From assembly GCA_963565915.1 (NCBI GenBank), contig OY751486.1, forward strand, positions 2,356,001 to 2,420,000: 64,000 nt of DNA, read 5' to 3'. The notes beneath the pieces were generated by a model, which was not told the origin of the DNA, did no database searches, and saw nothing but the letters and a program-made list of their open reading frames with translations. Shown here one piece after another: positions 42,914-54,636 of the stretch; within the stretch, counting starts at the first letter, position 1, and each line of letters begins with the position of its first letter. The DNA comes from Entoloma clypeatum. Its lineage: Eukaryota > Basidiomycota > Agaricomycetes > Agaricales > Entolomataceae. The position numbers were made by a program, and so were the translations under genes.

Positions 42914-44270
42914 AAGATGTTGCGCTTCAGAGAATAATTTACAAGTGATTCCTTTGCTACACCAGAAGCCCAACAGGAAGAGCTAAGTGCTCGAAACAGT
43001 ATTGACCTTGTTCATGGAAGAACAATTCACAGGGGGGAAAGAAACATTGGATTCCACAATCAAAATTGGAAACATTACAACTGTGGAAAACCCCTGGATC
43101 GAACACATCAAAGCATCTACCCGAATGGAGACAGAAGTTGTCCAAGGCCTAAAAAAAAGTCCTCATTGGTACCAACAGGAAAATGGTGATACCTATGCAG
43201 GAGAACGTGTATATGTTCCACCAGACCTACAGCTTTGTGAGGAACTAATGTTTGAAGCACATGACACACCTATAGCAGGACACCCAGGCCAATATTGAAC
43301 CCACAAGCTCCTTAGCCGCACCTATTGGCGGCCTACCATGCAGCATGATGTAAAGAAATATGTGAAGAGTTACAACACATGCCAACGCAACAAGATCAAT
43401 TGACAGAAACAACACGCTCCACTCCATCCTCATGCAGCACCTAACCACCCATGGGAAGATATAGGTATTGATGTGGTAGAACGATTCTGATGGAAAGAAC
43501 ATGATTCTGGTCATCACAGACAGGCACTCCAAGATGCTTCATTTTATTCTGACAACTGTGGAATTGACAGCTGAAGGTCTAGCAAAGATTTACCGAGACC
43601 AGATATAGAAACTTCATGGAATTCCAAAGAAGATCATCAGCAACTGCAGTTCACTGTGAAGTTTATGGAGATATTATGTCACATGTTAGGTGTCAAGAGA
43701 AATCTATCCATGGCATATCATCCTCAGGCAGATGGACAAGCCGAACGATCACATCAAGAGACAGAAGCATTCTTACGAAACTTTGTCAACCATCTGCAAG
43801 ATGACTGGGCAGAATGGATCGCAATCACAGAATTCCAATACAATGACAAGGAGCATCAGGCCACAAAACACACTCCATTCTATCTCAACTATGGACTACA
43901 CCCCTAGAAAGGAGAACTTGTATTGGAAGATACCAACCCTGCCGCCAACGATTTTCTAAAGAAGCTCAAACATGCACGAGAAGAAGCCAATGTGGTGATC
44001 AAACAGGCACAGGATCAGATGAAGAAGACTATTGATATGTGACAAGGTCTGTCTCGGAACTATCGACCTGGAGACAAAGTATGGCTGGAAGGGGCTAACA
44101 TCAAGACTGATTGTCCTTCAAAGAAACTTGATGCACTTCGCCATGGACCATTCAAGGTCATAGAAAAGAAAGGAGCTAGCACCTATCTCCTGGATCTTCC
44201 AAAGACTTGGAAAATGATTCACCATGTATTCAATGAAACACTTCTCACCCCCTATCAAACCCCAAAATAC
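42914..44270 (+). pseudogene. Gypsy G1c remnant: Gag start joined to integrase and chromodomain
   Basis: About 90 bp of the Gag leader (start ATG near 42918), then a large deletion to the RNase H-integrase linker (MEEQFTGGKETLDSTIK at 43014). The integrase zinc domain is partly degraded and the core shows TGA/TAG and frameshifts. VKFMEILCHMLGVKRNLSMA, HPQADGQAERSHQETEAF and DKVWLEGANIKTD are readable. The chromo-side part VFNETLLTPYQTPKY ends where a hAT-like end is inserted at 44275. Close sibling of 54637-56139. Confidence 0.85.
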
Positions 44271-44274
44271 ACAA

Positions 44275-45000
44275 TTAGTGTTTGAGGGTTCGGTTCGGTT
44301 CGGTTTTTTGCCTCTGAAAGGCATGGACCGAGACCGAGACCGAGACCGGTCTTTCAAAACTGCAGAACGGCAAAAGACCAGACCGGACCACAAGGACCGG
44401 TCCATTGGACTTACAGAGGGTGGACCGAACCGGCACCGGTCAGAACCGATTTTGTATAATACATTTGATCTAAATATATACCAAGGTCGTACATAATGTC
44501 AGTGGGCATGAATGGAGGCCGTTGGCCGCCAGTGGATGGCCGTGAGAGGGTGTTGCGCGCGAGAAGGGGCAGTTGGACTTGAAGAAAGGGCATTGCACGC
44601 AAAGGGAGGGCATTGGCGCGAGTTGGAGGGCGGTGCATGCGAAGGAAGGGCGTTGAGCGCCAGTGGACACCGTTAGGCGCTAGAGGGGGTCATTGGGCTT
44701 GAAGAAAGGGCGTTGCACGTGAAAGGAGGCCGTTGGCGTAAGTTGGAGGGTGGTGCGCATGAAGGAAGGGCGTTGGGTGCTAGAGGGGGCCGTTGGGCAG
44801 GAGAGGGGGGCCGTTGGGCGCGAAGGGATGCCGTTGGGCATGAAATGGGGCGTTAGACACGGGTTGACCCTCAAAATATTGAGACCGAGACCAAGACCAA
44901 TTTTTTGGTTCACATGATTCCGAAAAAACCGAACTGGACTGATGCAAGACCGGTGCATCAGTCCCTCTCACCTCAAGAAAGTGAGACCGAACTGGTTAAG
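44275..45000. mobile_element. hAT-like non-autonomous element with minisatellite core
   Basis: Left end TAGTGTTTGAGGGTTCGG. Subterminal arrays of ACCGAGACC and ACCGGTC run to about 44455. About 18 units of the 20-bp minisatellite (inverted) lie at 44510-44860. A second subterminal array follows (GAGACCGAGACCAAGACC near 44881, GACCGAACTGG to 45000). It is inserted in G1c after PKYTI. The right end is not clear; more minisatellite follows at 45130-45395. Confidence 0.7.
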
Positions 45001-45129
45001 ACCAGTTTAAACCAATATATTACATGCTAAACAACATTAAGGACGCATGCACACAGCCCAATGCTGCACACGCACATTGTACCTCCTCCATTGGTCCTCC
45101 GTGGTCTCAGCCCACCCCCATCTGCTCTT

Positions 45130-45395
45130 GCGCATGAGTCGACAACATTGGGTGCAAAAGGGGGCCATTGGACAGGTGTCATGGCAGGTGCACCGTGCCG
45201 TATGGCATGAAAGGAGGCCATTGGGTGCGAAGGAACAGCTGCGCACACGCCGTGGCAGTTGTGTGCGAGAGGGTACCATTCGGCGCGAAGGGAGGCCATT
45301 GCTCACAAAGGAAGGCCGGTGGGCGTGAGTCGACGGCATTGGGGATGCGAGGCGGCCGTTGGGCGCTAATAGGGGCAGTTGGGCATGCCCACAAG
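45130..45395. repeat. 20-bp minisatellite, degenerate
   Basis: Units such as GGCCATTGGGTGCGAAGG and CGGCCGTTGGGCGCTAATAG, period 20, inverse orientation of 15541-16340. Confidence 0.75.
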
Positions 45396-45559
45396 ATGCA
45401 TTTTGTGCATTGTTTACTACTGTTTGGTTATCAACATCGCACCTCTATAACTCACATTCCGTGGCCCAATTTGATGAAATAAGTACATATTTGATGATAT
45501 AGAAGGTCCCCCTACCTAATCAATATAGTAGAAGCCCTTACTTGTTCCTGTGCATCAGC

Positions 45560-45755
45560 AAACCAGACCTGTGCTAGGTAGCACTTGATAGCACTACATA
45601 GTGGTATAGCACTGTAGCATACATAATTTTGTTTGTAGCACTACAGAGTTACATACTCATGCTACAAAGCACTCCAGAGTCACATACTCATGCTACATAG
45701 CACTCCACAGCACTTTGCTACAAAGCACTCCATAGCACTCCATAGCAAGGCATAT
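45560..45755. repeat. Self-similar GTAGCACTAC / AGCACTCC repeats
   Basis: CATGCTACA(A/T)AGCACTCCA recurs with about 31-bp spacing, with CATACTCATGCTAC between. AT-rich flanks. Possibly a small mobile repeat. 45396-45559 and 45756-45889 show nothing. Confidence 0.55.
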
Positions 45756-45889
45756 CTTATATACCATTAGTATTGGTCTCTTGCTATCACTAATCTCACA
45801 AAGCATAAACCCAAAGAGAAATGATTGAACCAATTAACCAATTCATTGTAGGATATACATAATTATACAATTAAGAACATATGATATAC

Positions 45890-46770
45890 CTCCTGCCCCG
45901 TCTTCGCACCTCCCCGTCCCCCCCCCCCCTTCCCTTCGTGCATGCCCCCACACGCAACCGCCTGTCTGTCCCTCAGCCCTTGTCCGTGCTCTGACCTGCG
46001 TCCCATACGCCCCTCGCCTGCGCTTCATGCACTGGTGCATCCCACCCGTGTTTGTGTCCCATGTCCCTGTTCTCGCGTCTCCCGCCATTGCTCAGGTGTC
46101 CCGCCGTTCCTTCATGTCTCCCGGCATTTCTTGTGTGAGTGGTCTGATGTGACACAGATGGCGTGGTGCTCACCTATACGGGGCATCCTTGGCCCTCGCG
46201 TGAACGAAGGGAGGGGCCGTTTTCGGGTGTTGCATGGGCCGGTCCATGTCTTGCGTGGTCTCATGTCCCTCAGCCGTCATCTGAGCTCGTCCCCTGCGTC
46301 CCGTATGCCCCTCGCCTGCGCTTCATGCACCCGCGCATTGTCTCATGTCCCTCGGCCCTCGTCACCCACGTCTCGTATGCCCCTCACCTGTGTTTCGTGC
46401 ACTGGTGCACCCTGCCCGTGTTTGTGTGTGTCCCGCGTCCCCGTTCTTGTGTGTCCCGCCGTTTCTCGTGTCCTCTCCCATTTGTCGCTTCTCCCGCCGT
46501 TGCTTGGGTGTCTCGGTGTTTCTCGCATGAGTGGTCTGACGGGCAACGGATGGCGCGGTGCTTACCTATACGGGGCGTGGCCCTCGTGTGAACGGAGGGA
46601 GGGGAGGGAGTGGAGGGAGGGAGGAGGGAGTGAAGGTGATGGGCAACAAGTGGACATCGAAGGCTAAATACTCGGCAAGTTCCGGGCCCAGGCACCATGA
46701 TGAACAGCGGAACTTGCCAACCTCGGTTCCCTCCTCCTCCGTCACTCACTCCCCCTCCCTCGAGGGCGAG
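45890..46770. repeat. C-rich repeat related to 20400-22340
   Basis: Tandem-like units CCCCTCGCCTGCGCTTCATG (46009, 46308; variant 46380) and (A/G)GTG(C)TTACCTATACGGGGC (46168, 46557). The segment 46660-46725 matches the spacer of the large inverted repeat on the other strand. It ends where the LINE starts. Open frames here are repeat translations. Confidence 0.65.
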
Positions 46771-49700
46771 TCAGACAGCCTGTATGTTCCGGGTGAAGAT
46801 ATGAATCTCCGTGACATAAGGTGCTTGGGTGATGACCTTGCTAAGGCCAAGGAGGGTGGCGACGATGAGAGTCTCGGGGGCGAGACTTCTGCCTGCGCTG
46901 GCTCTGGTCATATGGGGGTCTTGAGCGTGACGACCAATGGAGGGGGCAAAACAGACTACCGCGACTGCCGACGACAACGTCTTACCAACACTGGGTCGGG
47001 CAGCAATGCAGAAGGCCGCTTGATGGTTTTCATCCTCGGCGGTGGTGAGGATGTCTTTGAGGTAGGTGTAACGCTTCTTGTCGTCGTCGACCTGTGGGGC
47101 GTCCCAGATGAACGAATCTGGGTAGAGGTTGAGTATGTGATTTCCCAGGCGAGCTTCGTCGCTAAGGTAGTCAGATCTCTCAAGCTTGACAGCGCTCATC
47201 AGGTTTTGAATGTTGACGACTGGGCTAAGGGTCTTCTCCTCCACCTTGAGCAAAAGCTCGCAGACGACAGGGTGAGTGACGGGAAGTTGGGCGGCTCTGA
47301 TGCGAGAGCGCTGCACAAGCTTGGTGATGTGTTGTCTGGCAGGCATGAGCCCCGCAATAGTGAGGACACCCCCGGTAGGCGACTGATTGAAAGCGCCGGT
47401 GATCCATCTGGTGGCTCTGTAGTGGACCGAGTTCAACAGGTTGAAAGCGGTTTTGAGGCGTGGACCATTGTAGTACCAGAGTTGACATCTGTAAGTGAGG
47501 ATCGGCATGACGCACGACACGTACAGGAGGCGTTTGAGGCGGGGTGAGAGGCCGCGTGAGGAGTTACCAAGGAGGAGGGGAATGGATGTGAGCGCCTTGG
47601 TGGCATAGAAGCATCTGTGCTCGTTGAAGGTTAGACGACGATCGAAGAAGAAGCCGAGGTAGCACCAAAAGGCCTTGACTTGGAGGGGGGGTTGACCAGG
47701 TAGTCAAACGATAGGGTATGATGGAGAGACGGTTCAGGTGAAGAACATGAGTTCGTCTTTCATCGGTTCAGTGGCCAGCCCCATGTCGATGAGGATACCG
47801 TCGATGGCTTTTTGGCCAGCCCATAGGTGGAAGCCGATAGCATCAAGGTCAGAAGACTGGGCGATGAGCATGCCGTCGTCTACAAAGGAGAAGAGATCTA
47901 GGTACTGCGCGTGACCGTGACTGTAGAAGATTCTGAGGGCCGGCGAAAGATAGATGCCGGAAAGGATGGGGGAGAGCGCCGAGCCTTGACCCACACCAAA
48001 GAGGATTTCGAAGAGGTCTGAGACATTCTGTCCTGAGACAAAACGAGTAGACCGTCCACGAAGATATGATTTGAAGAACTTACTCAAGGCGGCTGAAAAC
48101 CCCAGCCGCCGTAGTACTCCTAGCAAAAATTGATGGTCCAGAGAAGGGAAGAATTGCGCGATGTCGAAGGCCACAACCCCCATGTCACGTTTCTTCGCCC
48201 ATCCATTCCGGACTCTGTGTGTTATGATGATGCCAGCATCAGTTGTAGATCTGTAGCGAAGTCCGCCGAATTGGTATCGGTGGACAAGGCTATACTTAGC
48301 GCATTCGAATTGCATTCGGTTGGCGATGACTTTCTCAATAATCTTTGCCACCATGTTGAGGAGAACGATGGGTCGAAACGACTTGGGTTTATCGTAGGTT
48401 TCTTTGCCAGGTTTTGGTATGATAACCGTGATGGAAGTCTTGAAAGCGGCAGGCCAGCAAGAGTAATCTATGCAGGCGTTAGCTAGGGCTGTGATGCGTG
48501 TCAACACTTCATCTTTCTGGAGGAGACGCTTGAGGAGAGCCCATGATACATGGTCTGGACCAGGGGCAGATTTGGGATTGCATTTGAGGACAAGGGAGAT
48601 AATCTCGGGACCCGTGATTGGTATCCAGTTGCGAGTAGGTTCTTGTGGGATTTCGTCGAGGATACCCATCTTTGGAGAGTTCGGAGGAGGCGTATGAAAG
48701 GCCTTATCAAAAGCGTCAAACATGTCACCAGAAGAGTGGAGAACGTCACCATTGGCCCCCTTCAAATCTGCAAGGGGGTCTGAGCGACGGGGCTTGTGCC
48801 AGTCCATGAGGGACCAGGGGTTTTTTTGGGAGAGGGCGATGGTCTCGATTTGATCTTCAAAGAACTCTTGTTTAGCCCCACGGATTACTGCCCAAAGATT
48901 GCTATAATCAATGGGAGATTTGGTGTCAAGGTATACTTGCCTGGCTAAGTCGCAGGTCTCGCTCCACCACGAGTGGGAGTGCGATCCTGCGCCTTTGACT
49001 GGGTGAGAGTGAGTATCCCAATTCTCAGAAAGGGCTGTCTGGAGGTTAGTAGCTGCAGTTTCGACATCTTGGGCCGTGGCAAAGGAGTCGGGGACCAAGC
49101 TAAAGGCAACTAGGAGACCTGCAACATAGTCTTCATAGGTTTTCAGGGGGACGATCTGCCGGACCAACGGCTGGTACAGAGTCGAGGGCAGGTAGACAGT
49201 CAGGGGGACGTGGTCAGAAGTGTCGTGTTCGAAGGGACACAAGAAGCGTTCGCACTTCCTTGGCCTGGAGGCAGGGAGGAAGACGAGGTCAAGCGTGGAG
49301 GGCCGGTGCAGGGGGTTGTCTGGGATCCACATAGGAGGGTCAGTTTTCGTTCCGCTGAGCGTGAGGTCCAGGGAAGATGCGACGTGCATGAGATCAGTAG
49401 AGAGACTCGAGGCGTAGGGGACTGCCGCGTCCCAGAGAGCGGACGGGCAGTTGAAGTCACCACCAAGAAAGATGACGGGGGAGGGAAGTGTGTGAGCGTT
49501 CCGAGTAAGCCATTTAACGGCCAACCCAGAGGCGTCAGAGTACACGTTGATGAGGAAGACCTGCCGAGACTTGGTGGGCCACAGAGATAAGATTTGGATG
49601 TCAGATGGGGCATCAAATTCGTGATGGAGAACAGGGCGCAAATGCGCGATGTTAGTGTTGAAGTAGGCTACCGTGCGGGCTGAGGAGTCAGCCGTGGAAG

Positions 49701-50031
49701 CGTCTGAGCATATCCAGGATGGGTTTTGGGGATAGGAGTAGATAGGGGATCCACTCTTGGAGGAGGTGGAAACGGTGTGACGGGCAAGGTACTTGACAGG
49801 TTCCTGTACAAAATAGATATCAATATCTTCGTTGTGTCTAACAAGGAAGGATTCAATGATAGTGTTAGTTCTCTGAACATTATGGGTACGTAACTTAAGG
49901 GAGACTAGCTCGTCCACGTCAGGCGCTGCGGTTGTATCAACCATTAACAACGCCATCGGAGGGGCTGGTCCCACTAGTTGTGGCAGTTTGCGTGGGTTCA
50001 GGGTTTGAAGGCGCAACATCCTCCATACCAT
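46771..50031 (-). pseudogene. LINE ORF2: endonuclease, RT and partial RNase H (Tad1-like)
   Basis: Minus strand, one frame from 50031. AP endonuclease: IYFVQEPVKYLA, FLGGDFNCPSALWD and a terminal SDHVPLTVYL. RT: SFRPIVLLNMVAKIIEKVIA, FDIAQFFPSLDHQFLLGVL, GVGQGSALSPILSGIYLSPA, FSFVDDGMLIAQS (F-V-D-D active site). TGA at 47734-47736 and another about 27 bp later (probably Arg codons) interrupt, then the same frame continues through the thumb (SCVMPILTYRCQLWYY) into RNase H (EIHIFTRN). The sequence ends there at 46771, so the RNase H and 3' tail are lost. It begins about 95 bp inside the ORF1 end in another frame. Confidence 0.9.
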
Positions 50032-51206
50032 CTAGAACCTCAAAGTGGTTACAATCGGTGGGGACAAGGGTTGCAACCTTGGCCGCCTTTGTGGTGGTGG
50101 GGCGGGCAGCCTTGGCTGCCTTGCGTGATGCGTCTTTCGTGGCAGCCTTGTCATAGGCCTTGCGATGGAAAGAGGGGTCAAAGCGGTTCTTCCAGAACTT
50201 GCAAATAGTGGAGTCGGAGCGGTGGTCTTCACCACAATTGCGACACCTAGGAGCATGATCGCACGGCTGCCCGGCAGGGGTGGGAGCGATGGGAGGGTTG
50301 GCTTTGGGCGCACCCTTGCAACAAGGGGCGTGATGCCTGTGGTTATCGACGTGGTGAGGGCCACCACACGCGGAGCAGAGTTGGGGTCTAGAGGGGCAGC
50401 CAGTTCCATTGTCACGGATCTGATGCCCCCACTGGAAGCAGTTCCTGCAGAGGGGGACGCCCATGCACTTGTCCGCCTGTCTGATGGGGGAGGGCCTGAA
50501 GTTCGCTTCGACGTTCCAGCGAATCTTGGTCTTGATAAGGGTATTCAGGGTGGCCCCGCTCTGGGTATCCTGAATATCAAAGTAAACCGTGCACGTATCC
50601 ACAGTCTTGGAGTAGGTGACGATTCGGGCAGCGGACGTGAGGGCAACTCGTTTCCTCATGACTGCAAAGCAGTGCTTCGTGATGATTTTGCCAATGGCCT
50701 CAGACAAAATGGGCTCCTCGTTGAGGACGTGGGGCATGCCAGTCAACTTCAGGAAGGATTTAGATGTCGGGAGATAGACGTTAATCTCTGCATCGTCGGT
50801 TTCAAGCAAGCGTTCGATGAACTTGCCAATGTTGGTGAGTTCGACATCGGTGGGGATGACCCGACCAGTGGAACTGATAGTTTTCATCCTCAATCCTTCA
50901 GGGCATAGGTCGGCAGCCTCGAGGGAGAGAGGAGAGTTGAGATTCGCGAGCGCTTCAAGAGCAGCCTTGTGAACCTCGTCGCGTTTCTTGAAAAGAGCCC
51001 ATTTGGAGCTCGATATCATGACAAAGCGCCTGTTGGCGCCCTTAGTGGTCGAGGACACTCTGGGCTCGGGAGCCGCAGGAGTCTTCAGGGTGGGAACATT
51101 GCCTCCAGTTTCTGCAGGCGCTTTGCCCGTAGGCGCAGCATGTGCTCCACTCTTGGCTTTGTTGGCATAAGAAGCCCTAGGAGCTCTGTTGTAGGCAGAG
51201 CCCTTG
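49937..51206 (-). pseudogene. LINE ORF1, C-terminal part
   Basis: Gag-like ORF1 protein. Zinc knuckles near 50410-50500 (PLCRNCFQWGHQIRDNGTGC), then CSACGGPHHVDNH and CRNCGEDHRSDSTIC, three CCHC-type fingers as in Tad1/I-clade LINEs. Upstream is an RRM-like or chaperone part (DAEINVYLPTSKSFLKLTG). It ends with Lys/Ala-rich tail and stop at 49937-49939. The N-terminal part is displaced to 57082-58195 by a G1 insertion. Nucleic-acid binding partner of ORF2. Confidence 0.88.
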
Positions 51207-51608
51207 TGTTACGGACTCTACGGTATGAGGACCACGTCATATCTTTTACTTATCGGCCCGACTCGGCGCCCTCTTACGAGCTTACTATGTCTAATGTCTA
51301 CTTTGGCAACCTTTGATTTCCAGTCTGACTCATTACATTACTTTGTCATCCCCTTTAGTATACTTCATTCCCGCGCTGACTAGCTTTCCGCAGTCAGCTT
51401 ACTCACTGTACATAGCCTTCCGCAGTCGCCTTACTCATGCGCACTGCCTTCTGCAGTACTGACTCATCCGCTACCGCCTATAGTCAGTACCTATATAAAC
51501 CTCTTGTACTATAGTAGATTCCTTAGATTTAGCAATCACTTTGCTCTTCGCCTTTCCACTTTTCTGCATACTCTGCCCGAACCTTGGAACGGTTTGTTAA
51601 GCATAACA
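51207..51608 (+). repeat. 5' LTR of G1
   Basis: TGTTACGG...GCATAACA. TGACTCA at 51326-51332 and 51460-51466, TATATAAA at 51492-51499, GATTTAGCAA at 51526-51535. Confidence 0.93.
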
Positions 51609-51610
51609 AG

Positions 51611-51620
51611 TTGCTAAATC
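51611..51620 (+). promoter_or_regulatory. Self-primer binding site of G1
   Basis: TTGCTAAATC, 2 nt after the LTR, exact reverse complement of GATTTAGCAA (51526-51535), which lies 34 nt after the TATA box start and so near the expected 5' end of the RNA. Confidence 0.75.
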
Positions 51621-51668
51621 TCATTAGGTTTGCCCAGAGCAAAGAGAGCAACTACCAGACGAGTCAAG

Positions 51669-53210
51669 ATGTCGCGCTTCTTTGAAGACTTCACCAGTAA
51701 CCCATTCAGCATGCCAGAAGCCTGACAGGAGGAGCTAAGTCCTCGAGACAATATCGATTTTACACTCATCCAGCAGTAAATTGAATCGGAGATCCGTCGC
51801 ATCCTACAGCAGGTGCTTGACGAAGAACTAGACAACAACGAGCATCGCCCCCACGGCGAGGTAGCAGAGAGCATCCATCTTTTGAGTTCAAGAAGGACCT
51901 CAGACAGGTCGGATCACAGAGATCAGAGAGTTTATTGGTGTCCAGACAACCGTTATCAGAAGATTGATTAGGACGCTCACATCGAGACATCCCAGAGCCA
52001 CATCATCACGTCTTACTCGAAGCAGCAGATCTACGCCCACTTCACCACCGAAGAACAACAGACCAAGTACAACCGCTGGGCACAAAACGAGAGACTTGAC
52101 CCCTTCTCATGACCAACAGACGCGCAGGAACAGAGATTCCTTAGAGATTTACAGAGGAAATACTCTGAACGTTTTGCCACCGATTCCGCCGACGAGTCCC
52201 CTGACGAATTTACTTTTGACTCTGCGCAGTCAGACATTGAACAGATGCCTAGAACAGGGACTCATTTTCAATCCTTACCTGTATCCCGAACCCCATCTTC
52301 ATCCCAACAACCCGACCCCTCTTCTCCTCCGCAGACTCTAAACATGGCAGAAGCTCCAGCTGTACAAACAATGGATACATCCAAGATCATCAAGGATCCT
52401 GGAATGTTCAAGGACAGATACACCTTTGACGAGTGGTGGAAAGCCACCAAACTATACATCAGGTTCCAAAAGAGCCTCACAGACGATCAGAAGATTCTTG
52501 CGGTGCTATCCCGCATGATGGAAGGGTCCGGCAGACACTGGGCCAGTAACAAGTTAGACGCTCTTGCCGTTGACAACGAGAACATCACCTGGCTAGGTTT
52601 TTCCGATGATATCGCCACACGATTCTCCATCGCCAACAAGTCGGTCGCTGCCAAAGCGAGACTCGAAGTCCTGAAACAAGAGAAACGCACTGTTGATGAA
52701 TTCTTGGATGAATTTGAAGAACTCTTGAAACTGTCAAACCTTGGCGAAGAAACTGGGAAATACATCCTAGAGAAGAACGTCAACCGCAGAATCTCTGAAC
52801 AAGTGGCCAGCGATGGCAAGACGTACACCGATTATGCAAAGGAGATCCGAAACAAGGGACGACAGATGGAAGGACACGCACTGGTCATCCGAGGAGGCGG
52901 CGACATGCGCACCGGATCGGGTACCACTTATGGTGGTCAGGGCAAGGCCATGGAGATCGACAAAGCAGGAGTAGCCCGTTGCTACAACTGTCAGCGCTTC
53001 GGTCATCTGGCTAAAGACTGTAGCGCTCCAAAGAAGAAAGATGGTCGCAAGTGTTTCAACTGTGACCAAGAAGGCCATATCGCGCGCAACTGCTGCAAGC
53101 CGAAGAAGAACTCCGGAAGGGTTAGGAAGGTGTCCAAGGAAGATACCGAGAATGATGAAACCACAATCTTAGAAGCCGACGAGAAGGATTTTCCCGAAGG
53201 GTCCGATTAA
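51669..53210 (+). pseudogene. Gypsy Gag (G1)
   Basis: One frame from ATG 51669 (MSRFFEDFTSNPFSMPEA) to TAA 53208. The first ~190 codons contain four stops: TGA near 51723, TAA near 51777, TGA near 51966 and TGA near 52110. From 52245 it is open for 321 codons and could start at ATG 52245 or 52344 (MAEAPAVQTMDTS). Core: FDEWWKATKLYIRFQKSL, MMEGSGRHWAS, EFLDEFEELLKLSNLG. Two intact knuckles CYNCQRFGHLAKDC and CFNCDQEGHIARNC, then a Lys-rich and acidic tail. The first TGA is also present in copy G1b. Confidence 0.9.
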
Positions 53211-53251
53211 ACGATGCTAAGTCGCGACCCTTATCTACTAAACGGACTTGC

Positions 53252-54630
53252 TTGCCTTGTATGACTGCAGACAATAGAACCTATGTCATCCCTGCCAAGC
53301 GAGCCGCTGCGTCAACTAAGATTGTGAAGGGAGATAAACCTCCGAAAAGACGAGAGATCAGGCTGTTAGCTCAGCTCAGGACACGACGAGGACCAAAGGT
53401 TATCCGACCTGAGGTTGACAGCAGATGTGAACGCACATGCATCCATCCCAGAATAGTATGCGAACAGAACCTCCCCACGCAAGGAATACCGCCCATAGCA
53501 ATTCTAAATGCGGATGGATCACCAAATCGACAACAGAAAGCAAGCCAACTTGCCGAAGTCAAACTGGATTTGGGAGCACATCAGGAAACCATGGAAGCAA
53601 TGGTACTGAACATTGGGAGAATGGACATGCTCTTGGGACATGACTGGTTGGTACACCACAACCCCACAATCAATTGGACAACCGGCGTGGTAACATTTAA
53701 CCGGTGCCCAACAACATGTCGAACCAAACACTCGGATTTCAGGATTAACCTTAATGGTCGCAAACACCGGGTTCACATGGTTGAGGTGCGCGACAAAGAT
53801 GCACCCAAAAAGTCGGATCAGAAATGGAAGCCTGGAGACCCTATTTTGGAAGCTGTCACTCCCACACCACCTCCCACAACCAAACGACCCTCATATGTTG
53901 AACGATTTGCTCATCTCTTCAAAAAAGAGAACTTTGATAAGATCCCAAAGGAGAGGGAATGGGACCATGGTATTGAACTTACACCGGAGGCACCAAAGAA
54001 ACTAGGGGGAAATACATATCCTATGACGCAAAAGGAACAGGGGGGGTTGGACGCATTCATTGATGAGGGTCTAGCAACAGGAAAGATCCGCCCATCCAAA
54101 TCCCCTTATGCCTCCCCTTGCTTCTTCATCAACAAGAAGGATGGCTCCAAACGATTGGTACAAGATTACCGCATGGTTAATAAATTCACAGTCAAAGACA
54201 AGTTCCCACTCCCACGAATATCCTTCAATAAAATGGACATCATGTGGGGCTATAACAACGTCCGGATTAAGGAGGGCGATGAATGGAAAGCTGCCTTCCT
54301 CACCAGTCAAGGATTGTTCGAACCATTGGTCATGTTTTTTGGTCTTTGCAACTCCCCGGGAACATTCTCTTGAATGATGGCTAGTCTATTCCGGGACCAG
54401 ATCCGCCGACGTATCTGCGTGATCTACGTGGATGACATCATGGTTATTGGTAAAACCAAGGAAGAACTTGCGCGAAACACCAAAGAAATCCTACAGATCC
54501 TATCGGACAATGATTTGTTCCTAAAGGAGAAGAAGTGTTTATGGGAAGTAACGAAATGTCCTATATTGGGATATGTGGTTGGTGAGGGACGTGTTGAGAT
54601 GGAAACTGAGAAGGTGGATGCAATTAATCA
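53252..54630 (+). pseudogene. Gypsy protease-like region and RT (G1)
   Basis: One frame. The protease part is atypical: ILNADGSPNRQQKASQLAEV and LGHDWLVHHNPTINW are the flap and C-terminal part, while the D-S-G motif is replaced (EVDSRCERTCIHPRI). RT: CFFINKKDGSKRLVQDYRMVN, then FPLPRIS joined to FNKMDIMWGYNNVRI with about 15 residues missing, FFGLCNSPGTFS, TGA at 54371-54373 (Arg codon), then ICVIYVDDIMVIGKT with intact YVDD. It ends EKVDAI near 54627, where the sequence jumps to the integrase linker. The whole RNase H is deleted. Confidence 0.88.
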
Positions 54631-54636
54631 GAAGAT

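Noticed and set aside
45942..46667. Plus-strand frame of 241 codons, Cys/Pro/Arg-rich
   Set aside because: Repeat translation of the C-rich element, no recognisable protein features.
46558..47547. Plus-strand frame of 329 codons
   Set aside because: Antisense to LINE ORF2, which has clear RT and RNase H motifs.
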